Positions 9,397 through 18,002 of a stretch of 64,000 bases of DNA are shown here, in pieces (within the stretch, counting starts at the first letter, position 1; each line of letters opens with the position of its first letter). The DNA comes from Streptomyces caniferus (GTDB lineage: Bacteria; Actinomycetota; Actinomycetes; Streptomycetales; Streptomycetaceae). The stretch covers positions 2,551,501 through 2,615,500 of the forward strand of contig NZ_BLIN01000005.1 in the NCBI RefSeq assembly GCF_009811555.1. Reading direction: 5' to 3'. Made by a program: the position numbers and the translations under genes. The notes beneath the pieces are model-generated. The model searched no databases. It was given only the letters and a program-made list of their open reading frames with translations, and was not told the DNA's origin.

Positions 9397-10446
9397 ATGA
9401 CCGCCCGGCTCTCCGATATCGCAGCACAGGCGGGTGTCAGCGAGGCCACCGTCAGCCGGGTTCTCAACGGGAAGCCCGGCGTCTCCGCCACCACCCGCCA
9501 GTCCGTGCTGGCCGCTCTCGACGTACTGGGCTACGAGCGCCCGGTGCGGCTGCGACAGCGCAGCGCCGGGCTGGTCGGGCTGATCACGCCGGAGCTGGAG
9601 AACCCGATCTTCCCGGCCTTCGCGCAGGTCATCGGGCAGGCGCTGACCCGCCAGGGCTATACGCCCGTCCTGGCGACGCAGACGCCGGGCGGCTCCACGG
9701 AGGACGAGCTGACCGAGATGCTGGTCGACCGCGGGGTGGCCGGCATCATCTTCGTCTCCGGGCTGCACGCCGACACCTCCGCCGATATGCAGCGCTACGA
9801 GCAGCTGCGCGGCCAGGGCGTGCCGTTCGTCCTCATCAACGGCTTCTCCGACAAGGTGCAGGCCCCCTTCGTCTCCCCCGACGACCGGGCCGCGGTGGAC
9901 CTCGCGGTCACCCATCTCAGCGCGCTCGGCCACCGGCGGATCGGGCTGGCCCTCGGCCCCAAGCGCTTCGTGCCCGTGCAGCGCAAGATCGAGGGCTTTG
10001 TGCGCGCCATGCAGGAGCGGCTGCAGCTCGGCCCGGCCGAGGCGGAGCCGTTCATCCAGCACTCCCTCTACACACTGGAGGGCGGCCAGGCCGCGGCGAG
10101 CGCGCTGATCGAGCGGGGCGCCACGGCCATCGTCTGCGCCAGCGACATGATGGCGCTCGGTGCGATCCGGGCGGCCAGGCAGCGCGGGCTCGACGTCCCG
10201 CGCGAGATCTCCGTGGTCGGCTTCGACGACTCCCCGCTCATCGCCTTCACCGACCCGCCGCTGACCACGATCCGGCAGCCGGTCACGGCCATGGGACAGG
10301 CGGCGGTACGTGCGCTGCTGGAAGAGGTCGGCGGCACCCCGGCCCCGCACAGCGAGTTCGTCTTCCACCCCGAGCTGGTGGTGCGCGGCTCGACCGCCTC
10401 GGCCCCGAAGCCGGCCAGGATCCCCAAGCCGCCGCGGGCTCCCTGA
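9397..10446 (+). CDS. LacI-family repressor MalR-like, paralogue 2
   Basis: A 349-residue LacI/GalR regulator starting MTARLSDIAAQAGVSEATVS, with a helix-turn-helix at residues 4-25 and a sugar-binding sensor domain. It is a likely repressor of the malE divergent promoters, responding to maltose or a maltodextrin. It is nearly colinear with the LacI protein at 1702-2757; the C-termini diverge (this copy ends in a Pro/Lys-rich tail). Which of the two is the true MalR orthologue cannot be decided here, so I give no symbol. It follows the glucosidase on the same strand. Confidence 0.9.
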   Translation: MTARLSDIAAQAGVSEATVSRVLNGKPGVSATTRQSVLAALDVLGYERPVRLRQRSAGLVGLITPELENPIFPAFAQVIGQALTRQGYTPVLATQTPGGSTEDELTEMLVDRGVAGIIFVSGLHADTSADMQRYEQLRGQGVPFVLINGFSDKVQAPFVSPDDRAAVDLAVTHLSALGHRRIGLALGPKRFVPVQRKIEGFVRAMQERLQLGPAEAEPFIQHSLYTLEGGQAAASALIERGATAIVCASDMMALGAIRAARQRGLDVPREISVVGFDDSPLIAFTDPPLTTIRQPVTAMGQAAVRALLEEVGGTPAPHSEFVFHPELVVRGSTASAPKPARIPKPPRAP

Positions 10447-10465
10447 GGGCTCGATCCCCCAGAAG

Positions 10466-10494
10466 TACGGGGGTCTTACGTCCCCCGTAAGACC
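10466..10494. terminator. Two overlapping, mutually exclusive hairpins
   Basis: TACGGGGG (10466-10473) pairs with CCCCCGTA (10482-10489), while GGTCTTAC (10472-10479) pairs with GTAAGACC (10487-10494). The two stems share bases and cannot both form. Placement just after the lacI stop suggests termination; the alternative pairing resembles an attenuator. Confidence 0.5.
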
Positions 10495-10548
10495 GATATG
10501 AGGCATCGAATACCCGACCGAAGGATGATCGACGGTACGCCCCTTTCT

Positions 10549-10563
10549 GGCAGACTGTCTGCC
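10549..10563. promoter_or_regulatory. 15-bp palindrome abutting the PAP2 start codon
   Basis: GGCAGAC-T-GTCTGCC is a perfect palindrome ending one base before the ATG at 10565. There is no Shine-Dalgarno sequence, so the mRNA may be leaderless. The palindrome would then overlap the -10 region (CAGACT at 10551-10556, with TCGACG at 10529-10534 as a weak -35, 16-bp spacer). It is a good operator candidate. Confidence 0.45.
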
Positions 10564-10564
10564 T

Positions 10565-11398
10565 ATGGGTGATGCGAATACGAGGACTTTGGACGGCCTG
10601 CCGACCACCCCGCCACCCAAGGGGGAACGCGCGGACCACCCGGTCGCCGAGAAGCGGATGGCCCGTCTGCGTGCCCCTCGCACACCCCGGCTCTGGTTCG
10701 AGATCCTGCTGATCGCGGTCAGCTACTGGACGTACTCGATGATCCGCAACGCGGTGCCCGAGCAGAAGGCCGAAGCCCTGCGGAACGCCGACTGGATCTG
10801 GCAGGCCGAGCACTCGCTCGGCATCGCCGTCGAGCACACCGTCAACCACGCCGTGGACTCCGTGACATGGCTGATCGTCACGATGAACTACTACTACGCG
10901 ACACTGCACTTCATCGTGACCATCGGCGTGCTGGTCTGGCTCTACCGCTGGCACCCGGGCCGCTACGCCGCGGCGCGGCTGGCGCTGTTCGCCACCACCG
11001 GCGTGGCGTTGCTCGGCTACTACTTCTTCCCGCTGGCACCGCCCCGGCTGATGACGGGCGGCGGCTTCGTGGACACCCTCATCGACCACGGGACGTGGGG
11101 CTCGATGGCGTCCGGCAATCTCGCCTCGATGTCCAACCAGTACGCCGCGATGCCGTCGATGCACATCGGCTGGTCCCTGTGGTGCGGCATCACCATCGCC
11201 CTACTGGCGAAGCCGCTGTGGGCCAGGGCCCTGGGACTGCTCTACCCCGCCACGACCCTCCTCGTCATCGTCTCCACCGCCAACCACTTCTGGCTCGACG
11301 CACTGGGCGGCGTCGCCTGCCTGAGCGTGGGCTTCGCGCTGGCGTCGCTCTGGTACGGGTCGCTTCCGCATCGCTTGGCGAAGGTGGCTGTCGCCTAG
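10565..11398 (+). CDS. PAP2-family integral membrane phosphatase
   Basis: A 277-residue membrane protein with about six helices after a hydrophilic 45-residue N-terminus. The lipid-phosphatase motifs are APPRLM, MPSMHIGWSLW (PSMH signature) and STANHFWLDALGG, so it probably dephosphorylates a lipid or isoprenoid phosphate at the outer membrane face. Substrate unknown. It is a single gene, transcribed convergently with glnE; the 0.58-kb inverted-repeat element begins 2 bp after its stop. Confidence 0.85.
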   Translation: MGDANTRTLDGLPTTPPPKGERADHPVAEKRMARLRAPRTPRLWFEILLIAVSYWTYSMIRNAVPEQKAEALRNADWIWQAEHSLGIAVEHTVNHAVDSVTWLIVTMNYYYATLHFIVTIGVLVWLYRWHPGRYAAARLALFATTGVALLGYYFFPLAPPRLMTGGGFVDTLIDHGTWGSMASGNLASMSNQYAAMPSMHIGWSLWCGITIALLAKPLWARALGLLYPATTLLVIVSTANHFWLDALGGVACLSVGFALASLWYGSLPHRLAKVAVA

Positions 11399-11400
11399 GC

Positions 11401-11982
11401 TTCCCACGTTTTTGGCTTTTGCGCCGTGGTGGTTGCTCGCCGTTTGTCGCCCGCTAACGCGGTGCCCGGCCGCTGCGCTTTGCCTCGCCTCGTTTTTGGC
11501 TGTCCCGTCATTGCGCCTGCGGCGGCCGGGGTCCGCTGCGCGGGGCTGTGGGTGCGGTGACGGACCTCCGGGGCAGGGGTGTGGAGTGAGTGAAGGCCGG
11601 TGGGGGCGGGCCGTCGCTGTGGCCGTTCTGGCCCTTGCCGGTCGTACCGGGGGACGCGTTTCTGTGTGATCACGAGGCGCACCGGACCACCTACCTGCAC
11701 CCCCACCAACGTTTCCCCCTCCCACCCACGGGAGGGGACGGGTCGGAGCGGGTGGGGGTGTCCGGACTGCTTCGCTTTACGTCCGGACACCCCCACCCGC
11801 GCAGGCCCGTCACCGCACCCGACAGCCCCGCGCAGCGGACCCCGCCCGCCGCAGGCGCAACGGCGACAAACCACCACGGCGGGACAGGCAAAGCGCAGCG
11901 GACCGGCAACGACGAGCGCACCGCGTCAGCGGGCGACACACGGCGAGCAACACACACGGCGGCAAAGCCAAAAACGTGGGAA
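11401..11982. repeat. Mosaic long inverted-repeat element, copy A
   Basis: The element fills the gap between the convergent stop codons of the PAP2 gene and glnE, leaving about 2 bp on each side. The outer arm TTCCCACGTTTTTGGCTTTT at 11401 is mirrored at the right end (to 11982), the paired terminal blocks spanning about 11403-11465 and 11918-11980. An inner arm (11511-11563) pairs with 11807-11860. Between the arms is a perfect 19-bp hairpin, 11749-11767 with 11781-11799, whose 13-nt loop is TGCTTCGCTTTAC. Related modules recur at 28970-29637. I find no protein gene inside; the small open frames are on low-complexity GC. It may be a two-way terminator or a non-autonomous mobile element. Confidence 0.85.
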
Positions 11983-11984
11983 AC

Positions 11985-14900
11985 CTACGCCCCGTAAAAA
12001 CGTTGCTCGACGACGCCCCGCGCCCGCCGCGTGACCCGGCGGTAGTCGTCGAGCATTTCGCCGATGTGGCCCTCCTCGTAGCCGAGGTAGCGGCCTACGG
12101 CCGCCAGCTCGCGGCCGTCGACGGGGAACGTGTCGCCGGGGCGGCCGCGGACCACCATGACGGCGTTGCGTACGCGGGCCGCCAGTACCCAGGCCTCGTC
12201 CAGGGTCTGGGCGTCCTCGGTGTCGATCAGGTCGGCGGCGTGGGCGGCGGCCAACGCCTCGCGGGTGCGGGTGGTGCGCAGGCCGGGGACCTCCCAGCCG
12301 TGCTGCATCTGCAGCAGTTGCACGGTCCACTCGACATCGCTCAGGCCACCGCGGCCCAGCTTGGCGTGGGTGGTCGGGTCGGCGCCGCGGGGCAGCCGCT
12401 CGGCCTCCATACGGGCCTTGAGCTTGCGGATCTCGCGGACCGCGTCGTTGCCCAGGCCCTCGGCCGGATACCGCAGCGGGTCGATCAGGTCGATGAACCG
12501 CTGTCCCAGCTCGGCGTCGCCCGCGACCGGTTCGGCGCGCAGCAGGGCCTGCGACTCCCAGACCAGCGACCAGCGGCGGTAGTAGGCGGCGTACGAGGCG
12601 AGCGTGCGCACCAGCGGGCCGGACCTGCCCTCCGGACGCAGATCCGCGTCGATGGGCAACGGCGGGTCGGAGGAGGGGAGTTCGAGCAGCCGGCGCATCT
12701 CGTTGGCGACGCCTTGGGCGGCCTTGGCGGCCTCCTGCTCGTCGGCGCCCTCGCGCGGCTCGTGGACGAAGAGGACATCGGCGTCCGAGCCGTAGCTCAG
12801 CTCCCGGCCGCCGAACCGGCCCATGCCGATCACCGTGAAGCGGGTGGGCAGGGTGTCGCCCCACTGCTGGCGGACGGCGGCGCGCAGGGCCCCGGCGAGG
12901 GTGGCGGCGTTGAGGTCGGAGACCGCGGAGCCGACGGCGTCGACGGAGCGGCCGTGGTCGGTGTCCGCCGGGCTGAACTCCGTGCCGTACGCGCCGATCA
13001 CATCGGCCGCCGCGGTGCGGAACAGTTCCCTGCGGCGCACCCCGCGGGCCGCCGCGACCGCCGCCTCGGCGCCGTCCGCGCGGCCGACCGCGGCCAGCAC
13101 CTCCTGCTCCAGCGCGGCCCGGGTCCGCGGCTGCAGTCCGTCGGGGGCGCCGAGCAGCGCGACCGCCTCGGGGGCGCGCAGCAGCAGGTCGGGGGCGAGC
13201 CGGCCGGCGGACAGCACCCGGGCGAGGTTCTCGGCGGCGGCGCCCTCGTCGCGCAGCAGCCGCAGGTACCAGGGCGTCTTGCCGAGCGCGTCGGAGACCT
13301 TGCGGAAGTTGAGCAGGCCGGCGTCCGGGTCGGCGGAGTCGGCGAACCAGGCGAGCAGCACCGGCAGCAGGGTCCGCTGGATGGCGGCCTTGCGGGTCAC
13401 ACCGGAGGCGAGGGCCTCCAGGTGCCGCAGCGCGGCGACCGGGTCGGCGTAGCCGAGTGCTTCGAGGCGGTGGCCGGCGGCCCTGGCGGAGAGGCGGGTC
13501 TCGCCGGGCTCCAGGTGGGCGACGGCGTCGAGCAGCGGACGGTAGAAGAGCTTCTCGTGCAGCCGGCGCACCTCCCGGGCGTGCCAGCGCCACTCCTTGC
13601 GGAGGGTGTCGACCGGCTCGGTCCGCAGGCCCAGCGAGCGTGCCAGGCGGCGCAGGTCGCCTTCGCCCTCGGGCATCAGATGGGTGCGGCGCATCCGGAA
13701 GAGCTGGATGCGGTGCTCCAGTGTGCGCAGGAAGCGGTAGGCGGCGTCCAGGGCCGCGGCGTCCTGGCGTCCGACGTAGCCGCCGGCCGCCAGCGCGGCG
13801 AGGGCGTCGAGGGTGGTGGCGCTGCGCAGCGTGGCATCGCTGCGGCCGTGCACCAACTGCAGGAGCTGGACGGCGAATTCGACGTCGCGCAGTCCGCCGG
13901 GGCCGAGCTTGAGTTCCCGCTCGACCTGGGCCGCGGGGATGTTCTCGACGACCCGGCGGCGCATCTGGCGCACATCGGCGACGAAGTTCTCCCGCTCGGC
14001 GACCTCCCACACCATGGGCGCCAGCGCGTCCACGTACGCCTGCCCCAGCTGCAGATCGCCGGCCATCGGGCGGGCCTTGAGCAGGGCCTGGAACTCCCAG
14101 GTCTTGGCCCAGCGCTGGTAGTAGGCGAGGTGGCTGCTGAGGGTGCGCACCAGGGGGCCGTTGCGTCCCTCGGGGCGCAGGTTGGCGTCCACCGGCCAGA
14201 TGGTGCCCTCGATGGTGTTGTCCGAGCACAGGCGCATCATGCGGGCGGCGAGCCGGGTCGCGGCCTGCAGCGCCTTGGCCTCGTCCACGCCCTCCTTGGC
14301 CTCGGCGACGAAGATGACGTCGACGTCGGAGACGTAGTTCAGCTCGCGGCCCCCGCATTTGCCCATGCCGATGACGGCCAGCCGGCACACCGCGGCGTCC
14401 CCGGGCGCCTCTTCGTAGGAGATCTCCAGGGCGGCCCGGACCGTGGCGGTGGCCAGGTCGGCGAGCTCGGCGGCGGCCTCGGCCACATCGGTCGTGCCGC
14501 ACACATCGCGGGCGGCGATGCCCAGCAGGGAGCGGCGGTAGGCGGTGCGCAGCGCGTCGGCGCGCGGCCGTTCGGCGTTCGCTCCGGCCCAGATCCCCTC
14601 GGCGAGCGCCAGCTCGAATTCGGGGGTGGTGGGGTGCAGATCGACGGACTCGTAGGTGACCAGCGACTGCCAGTCGCGCGGGTGCCGGACCAGGTGGTCG
14701 GCGAGCGCCTCGGAGGCGCCCAGCACTCCCAGCAGCCGGTCGCGCAGCGGTTTCGCCGCGACGATCGTGCTCAGCAGCGCCTGCTGCTCGTCCGGTTCCT
14801 GCGCCTCCACCAGCCGGACCAGGCTGTGCAGGGCCAGGTCCGGGTCCGCGGTGGCGCCCAGCGCTTCGAGCAGCACCGTGTCGTCGCGTACGGAGGCGAG

Positions 14901-15008
14901 TTCGGGGGCGTCGAGCAGCTCCCCGGCCGCCGAGGGGTCGGTGAAACCGTGTCTCAGCAGCCGGGTGAACATGCTGCTCCGCCGTCCCTGCGGAGCGGGA
15001 AGTGCCAT
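11985..15008 (-). CDS. glnE: Glutamine synthetase adenylyltransferase/deadenylase
   Basis: A 1007-residue two-headed enzyme that adds AMP to, or removes it from, glutamine synthetase I to tune its activity to nitrogen status. It has two nucleotidyltransferase cores, GMGKCGGRELNYVSDVDVI near residue 213 and GMGRFGGRELSYGSDADVL near residue 726, each followed by a helical GlnD-PII-type region. Length matches actinobacterial GlnE. Start ATG 15008 has GAGAGG upstream and is followed by the family-typical FTRLLRHGFTDPSAA. It lies 28 bp after glnA2 on the same strand, probably one operon. Confidence 0.96.
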   Translation of the reverse strand: MALPAPQGRRSSMFTRLLRHGFTDPSAAGELLDAPELASVRDDTVLLEALGATADPDLALHSLVRLVEAQEPDEQQALLSTIVAAKPLRDRLLGVLGASEALADHLVRHPRDWQSLVTYESVDLHPTTPEFELALAEGIWAGANAERPRADALRTAYRRSLLGIAARDVCGTTDVAEAAAELADLATATVRAALEISYEEAPGDAAVCRLAVIGMGKCGGRELNYVSDVDVIFVAEAKEGVDEAKALQAATRLAARMMRLCSDNTIEGTIWPVDANLRPEGRNGPLVRTLSSHLAYYQRWAKTWEFQALLKARPMAGDLQLGQAYVDALAPMVWEVAERENFVADVRQMRRRVVENIPAAQVERELKLGPGGLRDVEFAVQLLQLVHGRSDATLRSATTLDALAALAAGGYVGRQDAAALDAAYRFLRTLEHRIQLFRMRRTHLMPEGEGDLRRLARSLGLRTEPVDTLRKEWRWHAREVRRLHEKLFYRPLLDAVAHLEPGETRLSARAAGHRLEALGYADPVAALRHLEALASGVTRKAAIQRTLLPVLLAWFADSADPDAGLLNFRKVSDALGKTPWYLRLLRDEGAAAENLARVLSAGRLAPDLLLRAPEAVALLGAPDGLQPRTRAALEQEVLAAVGRADGAEAAVAAARGVRRRELFRTAAADVIGAYGTEFSPADTDHGRSVDAVGSAVSDLNAATLAGALRAAVRQQWGDTLPTRFTVIGMGRFGGRELSYGSDADVLFVHEPREGADEQEAAKAAQGVANEMRRLLELPSSDPPLPIDADLRPEGRSGPLVRTLASYAAYYRRWSLVWESQALLRAEPVAGDAELGQRFIDLIDPLRYPAEGLGNDAVREIRKLKARMEAERLPRGADPTTHAKLGRGGLSDVEWTVQLLQMQHGWEVPGLRTTRTREALAAAHAADLIDTEDAQTLDEAWVLAARVRNAVMVVRGRPGDTFPVDGRELAAVGRYLGYEEGHIGEMLDDYRRVTRRARGVVEQRFYGA

Positions 15009-15036
15009 GGGTGCAGCCTCTCGGTGGCGCGGTGGC

Positions 15037-16398
15037 TCAGAGCACGGGCAGCATCTTGCGCAGCTCGAAGGCGGTGACCTCCGACCTGTACTCCTCCCAC
15101 TCCTGCTTCTTGTTGCGCAGGAAGAAGTCGAAGACGTGCTCGCCGAGGGTCTCGGCGACGAGTTCGCTGCGCTCCATCAGCTCGATGGCCTCGCCGAGGT
15201 TCTGCGGCAGCGGCTCGATGCCCATCGCCCGGCGCTCCGAGTCGGACAGCGCCCAGACGTCGTCATCGGCGCCGGCCGGCAGCTCGTAGCCCTCCTCGAT
15301 GCCCTTGAGACCGGCCGCGAGCAGTACGGCGTAGGTCAGGTACGGGTTGGCGCCGGAGTCGATGGAGCGGACCTCGACCCGGGTCGAGCCCATCTTGCCG
15401 GGCTTGTACATCGGGACGCGGATCAGCGCGGAGCGGTTGTTGTGGCCCCAGCAGATGTACGAGGGGGCCTCGCCGCCGGCGCCGGCGGTGCGGTTGGCGC
15501 CGCCCCAGATGCGCTTGTAGGAGTTGACCCACTGGTTGGTGACGGCGGAGATCTCGCCGGCGTGCTTGAGCAGTCCGGCGATGAACGAGCGTCCGACCTT
15601 GGAGAGTTGGTACTCGGAGCCGGACTCGTGGAAGGCGTTGCGGTCGCCCTCGAAGAGCGAGAGGTGGGTGTGCATGCCGGAGCCGGGGAAGTCCGAGAAC
15701 GGCTTGGGCATGAACGTCGCCTGGACGCCCTGCTCCAGCGCGACCTGCTTCATGACCAGCCGGAACGTCATGATGTTGTCGGCGGTCGAGAGGGCGTCGG
15801 CGTAGCGCAGGTCGATCTCCTGCTGGCCGGGGGCGCCCTCGTGGTGGCTGAACTCCACCGAGATGCCCATCGACTCCAGCATCGTGATCGCCTGCCGGCG
15901 GAAGTCCATGCCGACGTTCTGCGGGGTGTGGTCGAAGTAGCCGGAGGAGTCGGCCGGATTCGGCCGGGTGCCGTCCACCGGCTTGTCCTTGAGCAGGAAG
16001 AACTCGATCTCGGGGTGGGTGTAGAAGGTGAACCCGAGGTCGGAGGTCTTGGCCAGGATGCGCTTGAGGACATAGCGCGGGTCGGCGTAGGAGGGGGAGC
16101 CGTCCGGCATCAGGATGTCGCAGAACATCCGGGCGGTGCCGGGGGCCTCGGCGCGCCAGGGCAGGATCTGGAAGGTGCCGGGGTCCGGCTTGGCGATCAT
16201 GTCGGACTCGTACACCCGGGCGAACCCCTCGATGGCCGAGCCGTCGAAGCCGATGCCCTCGTCGAAGGCCTGCTCCAGCTCCGCGGGGGCCACCGCCACG
16301 GACTTCAGGAACCCGAGCACATCGGTGAACCACAGCCGTACGAAGCGGATGTCGCGCTCCTCGAGCGTTCGGAGCACAAACTCCTGCTGCTTGTCCAT
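15037..16398 (-). CDS. glnA2: Glutamine-synthetase-like ligase GlnA2
   Basis: A 453-residue protein of the GS-I fold with the metal/ATP motifs MPKPFSDFPGSGMHTHLS and NSYKRIWGGANRTAG. Gene order beside glnE, and the N-terminus MDKQQEFVLRTLEERDIRFV, match the actinobacterial GlnA2 group rather than the main GlnA (GSI). The Streptomyces member of this group has been described as a gamma-glutamylpolyamine synthetase used in polyamine catabolism, so it should not be assumed to make glutamine. A Tyr in EGYELP lies about where GSI is adenylylated; whether GlnE acts on it is open. Confidence 0.88.
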   Translation of the reverse strand: MDKQQEFVLRTLEERDIRFVRLWFTDVLGFLKSVAVAPAELEQAFDEGIGFDGSAIEGFARVYESDMIAKPDPGTFQILPWRAEAPGTARMFCDILMPDGSPSYADPRYVLKRILAKTSDLGFTFYTHPEIEFFLLKDKPVDGTRPNPADSSGYFDHTPQNVGMDFRRQAITMLESMGISVEFSHHEGAPGQQEIDLRYADALSTADNIMTFRLVMKQVALEQGVQATFMPKPFSDFPGSGMHTHLSLFEGDRNAFHESGSEYQLSKVGRSFIAGLLKHAGEISAVTNQWVNSYKRIWGGANRTAGAGGEAPSYICWGHNNRSALIRVPMYKPGKMGSTRVEVRSIDSGANPYLTYAVLLAAGLKGIEEGYELPAGADDDVWALSDSERRAMGIEPLPQNLGEAIELMERSELVAETLGEHVFDFFLRNKKQEWEEYRSEVTAFELRKMLPVL

Positions 16399-16711
16399 GG
16401 GTCACCAATCCTTGCAGGTCAATCGGCCTGTCCACGCGCGCCGGATCACGTAGCGTGGCACACCAGTATCACGCGCAGGGGTTACCGTCACATTACGCAC
16501 CCTTGCCTGAATCAGAACCGCCGTCCCGTAACCCTCACCCCGCATCCTTCCCACGGCGAGCGGGCTCAGCGCAGCGGGCGGGGGCAAACGGGGGGCTTGG
16601 CGGAGTCTTGAAGCGAGCCTGAGCGGCCATTGACCCGGCATTGAAGGACCCGTTCCCTGCCCTTCCTACGCTGATCGCGGACCAGGTACGGCCCGGATCG
16701 GGAGTGGGGCA
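16399..16711. other. Divergent intergenic region glnA2 / WXG100-like trio
   Basis: 313 bp holding the promoters of both divergent units. On the minus strand a GlnR/PhoP-like pair lies at 16481-16496. On the plus strand TACGCT (16667-16672) is a possible -10 with TTGAAG (16641-16646) upstream, but the 20-bp spacer is long. No RNA gene or small protein gene is apparent. Confidence 0.4.
16481..16496 (-). promoter_or_regulatory. Possible GlnR-type box upstream of glnA2
   Basis: On the minus strand the sequence reads GTAAT-N6-GTAAC, close to the GlnR pattern gTnAc-n6-GaAAc, 83 bp before the glnA2 start. A further GTGATAC follows downstream. GlnR control of nitrogen genes makes the position plausible; the match is short and could be chance. 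Confidence 0.3.
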
Positions 16712-17032
16712 ATGGCACAGGGATTCCAGACCGACCCGGACGCGATATTCCACTGCGCGTCCGGCACGGAACGGCAGCGCGAAGAGGTGCCGCGGCTCGC
16801 ACGGGCACTGGAGCACGTGGAGATCCCCAAGGGGGCCTTCGGCAAGCTGCCGGAGTCGGACGAGCTGCACGCGTCCTACAAGGAGCATGCGCACGCGGCG
16901 CAGCAGGACATCCACGACATCGCGGAGCTGCTGCAAGGAGCGGCGGAGAAACTGCGGGCGGTGGCCGGCCACTACGTCGCGGGCGAGTACGCCACCCGGG
17001 ACGGCTTCGGCGGCGGGAGCGTCTCCGTATGA
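16712..17032 (+). CDS. WXG100/ESX-like small helical protein
   Basis: A 106-residue protein with no signal peptide and two predicted helices, rich in Ala, His and Glu. Size and helical content resemble EsxA/WXG100-type type VII secretion substrates, though the central W-x-G turn is not preserved (the corresponding region reads LPESDELHASY). The C-terminus GEYATRDGFGGGSVSV looks like a flexible tail. Its stop overlaps the next start as ATGA, so the two proteins are probably made together, as WXG100 partners often are. No secretion ATPase is nearby. Confidence 0.65.
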   Translation: MAQGFQTDPDAIFHCASGTERQREEVPRLARALEHVEIPKGAFGKLPESDELHASYKEHAHAAQQDIHDIAELLQGAAEKLRAVAGHYVAGEYATRDGFGGGSVSV

Positions 17033-17976
17033 CCGTCACGGACGCCTATGCCTGGGTCGACAGGGAGATCGCGAAGCTTCCGGACGTACCGGAGATCCAC
17101 AACAGCGAGGAGCACGGCATCGACGCCGGGCTCGACGACGCCATCCGGTGGTTCCTGGACAAGGTCGGGCTGATGGACAAGCTCGAAGAGGTCACCGGGA
17201 TGCCGACGCAGCTCACCGCGGCCGCCCACGAGTGGCGGGCGCAGGCCGCGGCGCTGCACAAGGTGGCGGACGGGCTGCGGCAGGCCGCCCGGCCGCTGCC
17301 CGAGGCCTGGGCGGGCGACGCCTCGGAGGGCTTCGGGCACGCCATGGGCGAGATCGTCGAGGCGGTCGACGGTACGGCCACGGAGATGGGCGAGACGGCG
17401 CACATCCTCAGCCAGGCCGCCGCGGAGTCGAAGTTCGCCGAGGACGCCATCGTCGAGATCATCCGTGAGGCCATCGAGTGGGCGGCGATGACGCTGGCGG
17501 CGATGGTGGTCACCGACATCCTGACGCTCGGCCTGGCCACGGTGGTGGACGGCCTGGTGGCGGAGGCGGAGGTGGCGGTCTTCCTCGGCCGGGTGGAGAA
17601 GGTCTCCGCCGAACTGGCACAGACGCTCCGCAAACTCATGGAGGCCGTCCGGAAGTTCAAGGCGGGGAAGAAGTCCTGGGCGGCGTTCAAGGAGGCCAAG
17701 ACCGCGGCCGGGGCGCTGCGCAAGGCGGGCGGCGCGTTCGGCGAGGGCTCCTACCGCACCCGGGACTGGTGGGCGCACCACCTCGTGACCGGGCAGATCG
17801 CGGGCCATGGCTCGAAGCCGCTGATCGGCGCCGCCACCGGCCTCACCGGCGACTTCAAGGGGCCGGCCACGGAAGCGGCCGAGCACTTCGGCAAGGAGGC
17901 ACTGGCGGACGAGGGCCCGAAGGAGCCGGAGCCGTACCGCGTGCCCAAGGGCAGTATCGAGGACACCTTCGGCTGA
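17029..17976 (+). CDS. WXG100-superfamily/PPE-like protein
   Basis: A 315-residue mainly helical protein. Residues about 60-130 form a WXG100-like hairpin with AWAGDASEGFGHAMGE, where W-A-G is the turn. A hydrophobic segment WAAMTLAAMVVTDILTLGLA (about residues 148-175) may be membrane-inserting. The C-terminal 90 residues are Lys/Gly-rich, with WWAHHLVTGQIAGHGSKPLI, and resemble no toxin I recognise. It is coupled to the upstream small helical protein. The partner and destination are unknown. Confidence 0.7.
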   Translation: MTVTDAYAWVDREIAKLPDVPEIHNSEEHGIDAGLDDAIRWFLDKVGLMDKLEEVTGMPTQLTAAAHEWRAQAAALHKVADGLRQAARPLPEAWAGDASEGFGHAMGEIVEAVDGTATEMGETAHILSQAAAESKFAEDAIVEIIREAIEWAAMTLAAMVVTDILTLGLATVVDGLVAEAEVAVFLGRVEKVSAELAQTLRKLMEAVRKFKAGKKSWAAFKEAKTAAGALRKAGGAFGEGSYRTRDWWAHHLVTGQIAGHGSKPLIGAATGLTGDFKGPATEAAEHFGKEALADEGPKEPEPYRVPKGSIEDTFG

Positions 17977-18002
17977 GCGCCGGAACGGACAGAGAGACGG
18001 AC

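Noticed and set aside
7450..10683. Very long minus-strand open frame (over 1000 codons) across the second glucosidase and lacI genes
   Set aside because: It is the antisense shadow of two well-recognised genes; the translation is low-complexity Gly/Val/Ala/Arg with no domain.
11401..11982. Short open frames inside repeat copy A
   Set aside because: They run through inverted-repeat arms and low-complexity GC, have no ribosome-binding site and no similarity to each other in copy B.
11976..15077. Plus-strand open frame of about 1030 codons across glnE
   Set aside because: It is a mirror of glnE produced by high GC content; no recognisable motifs.
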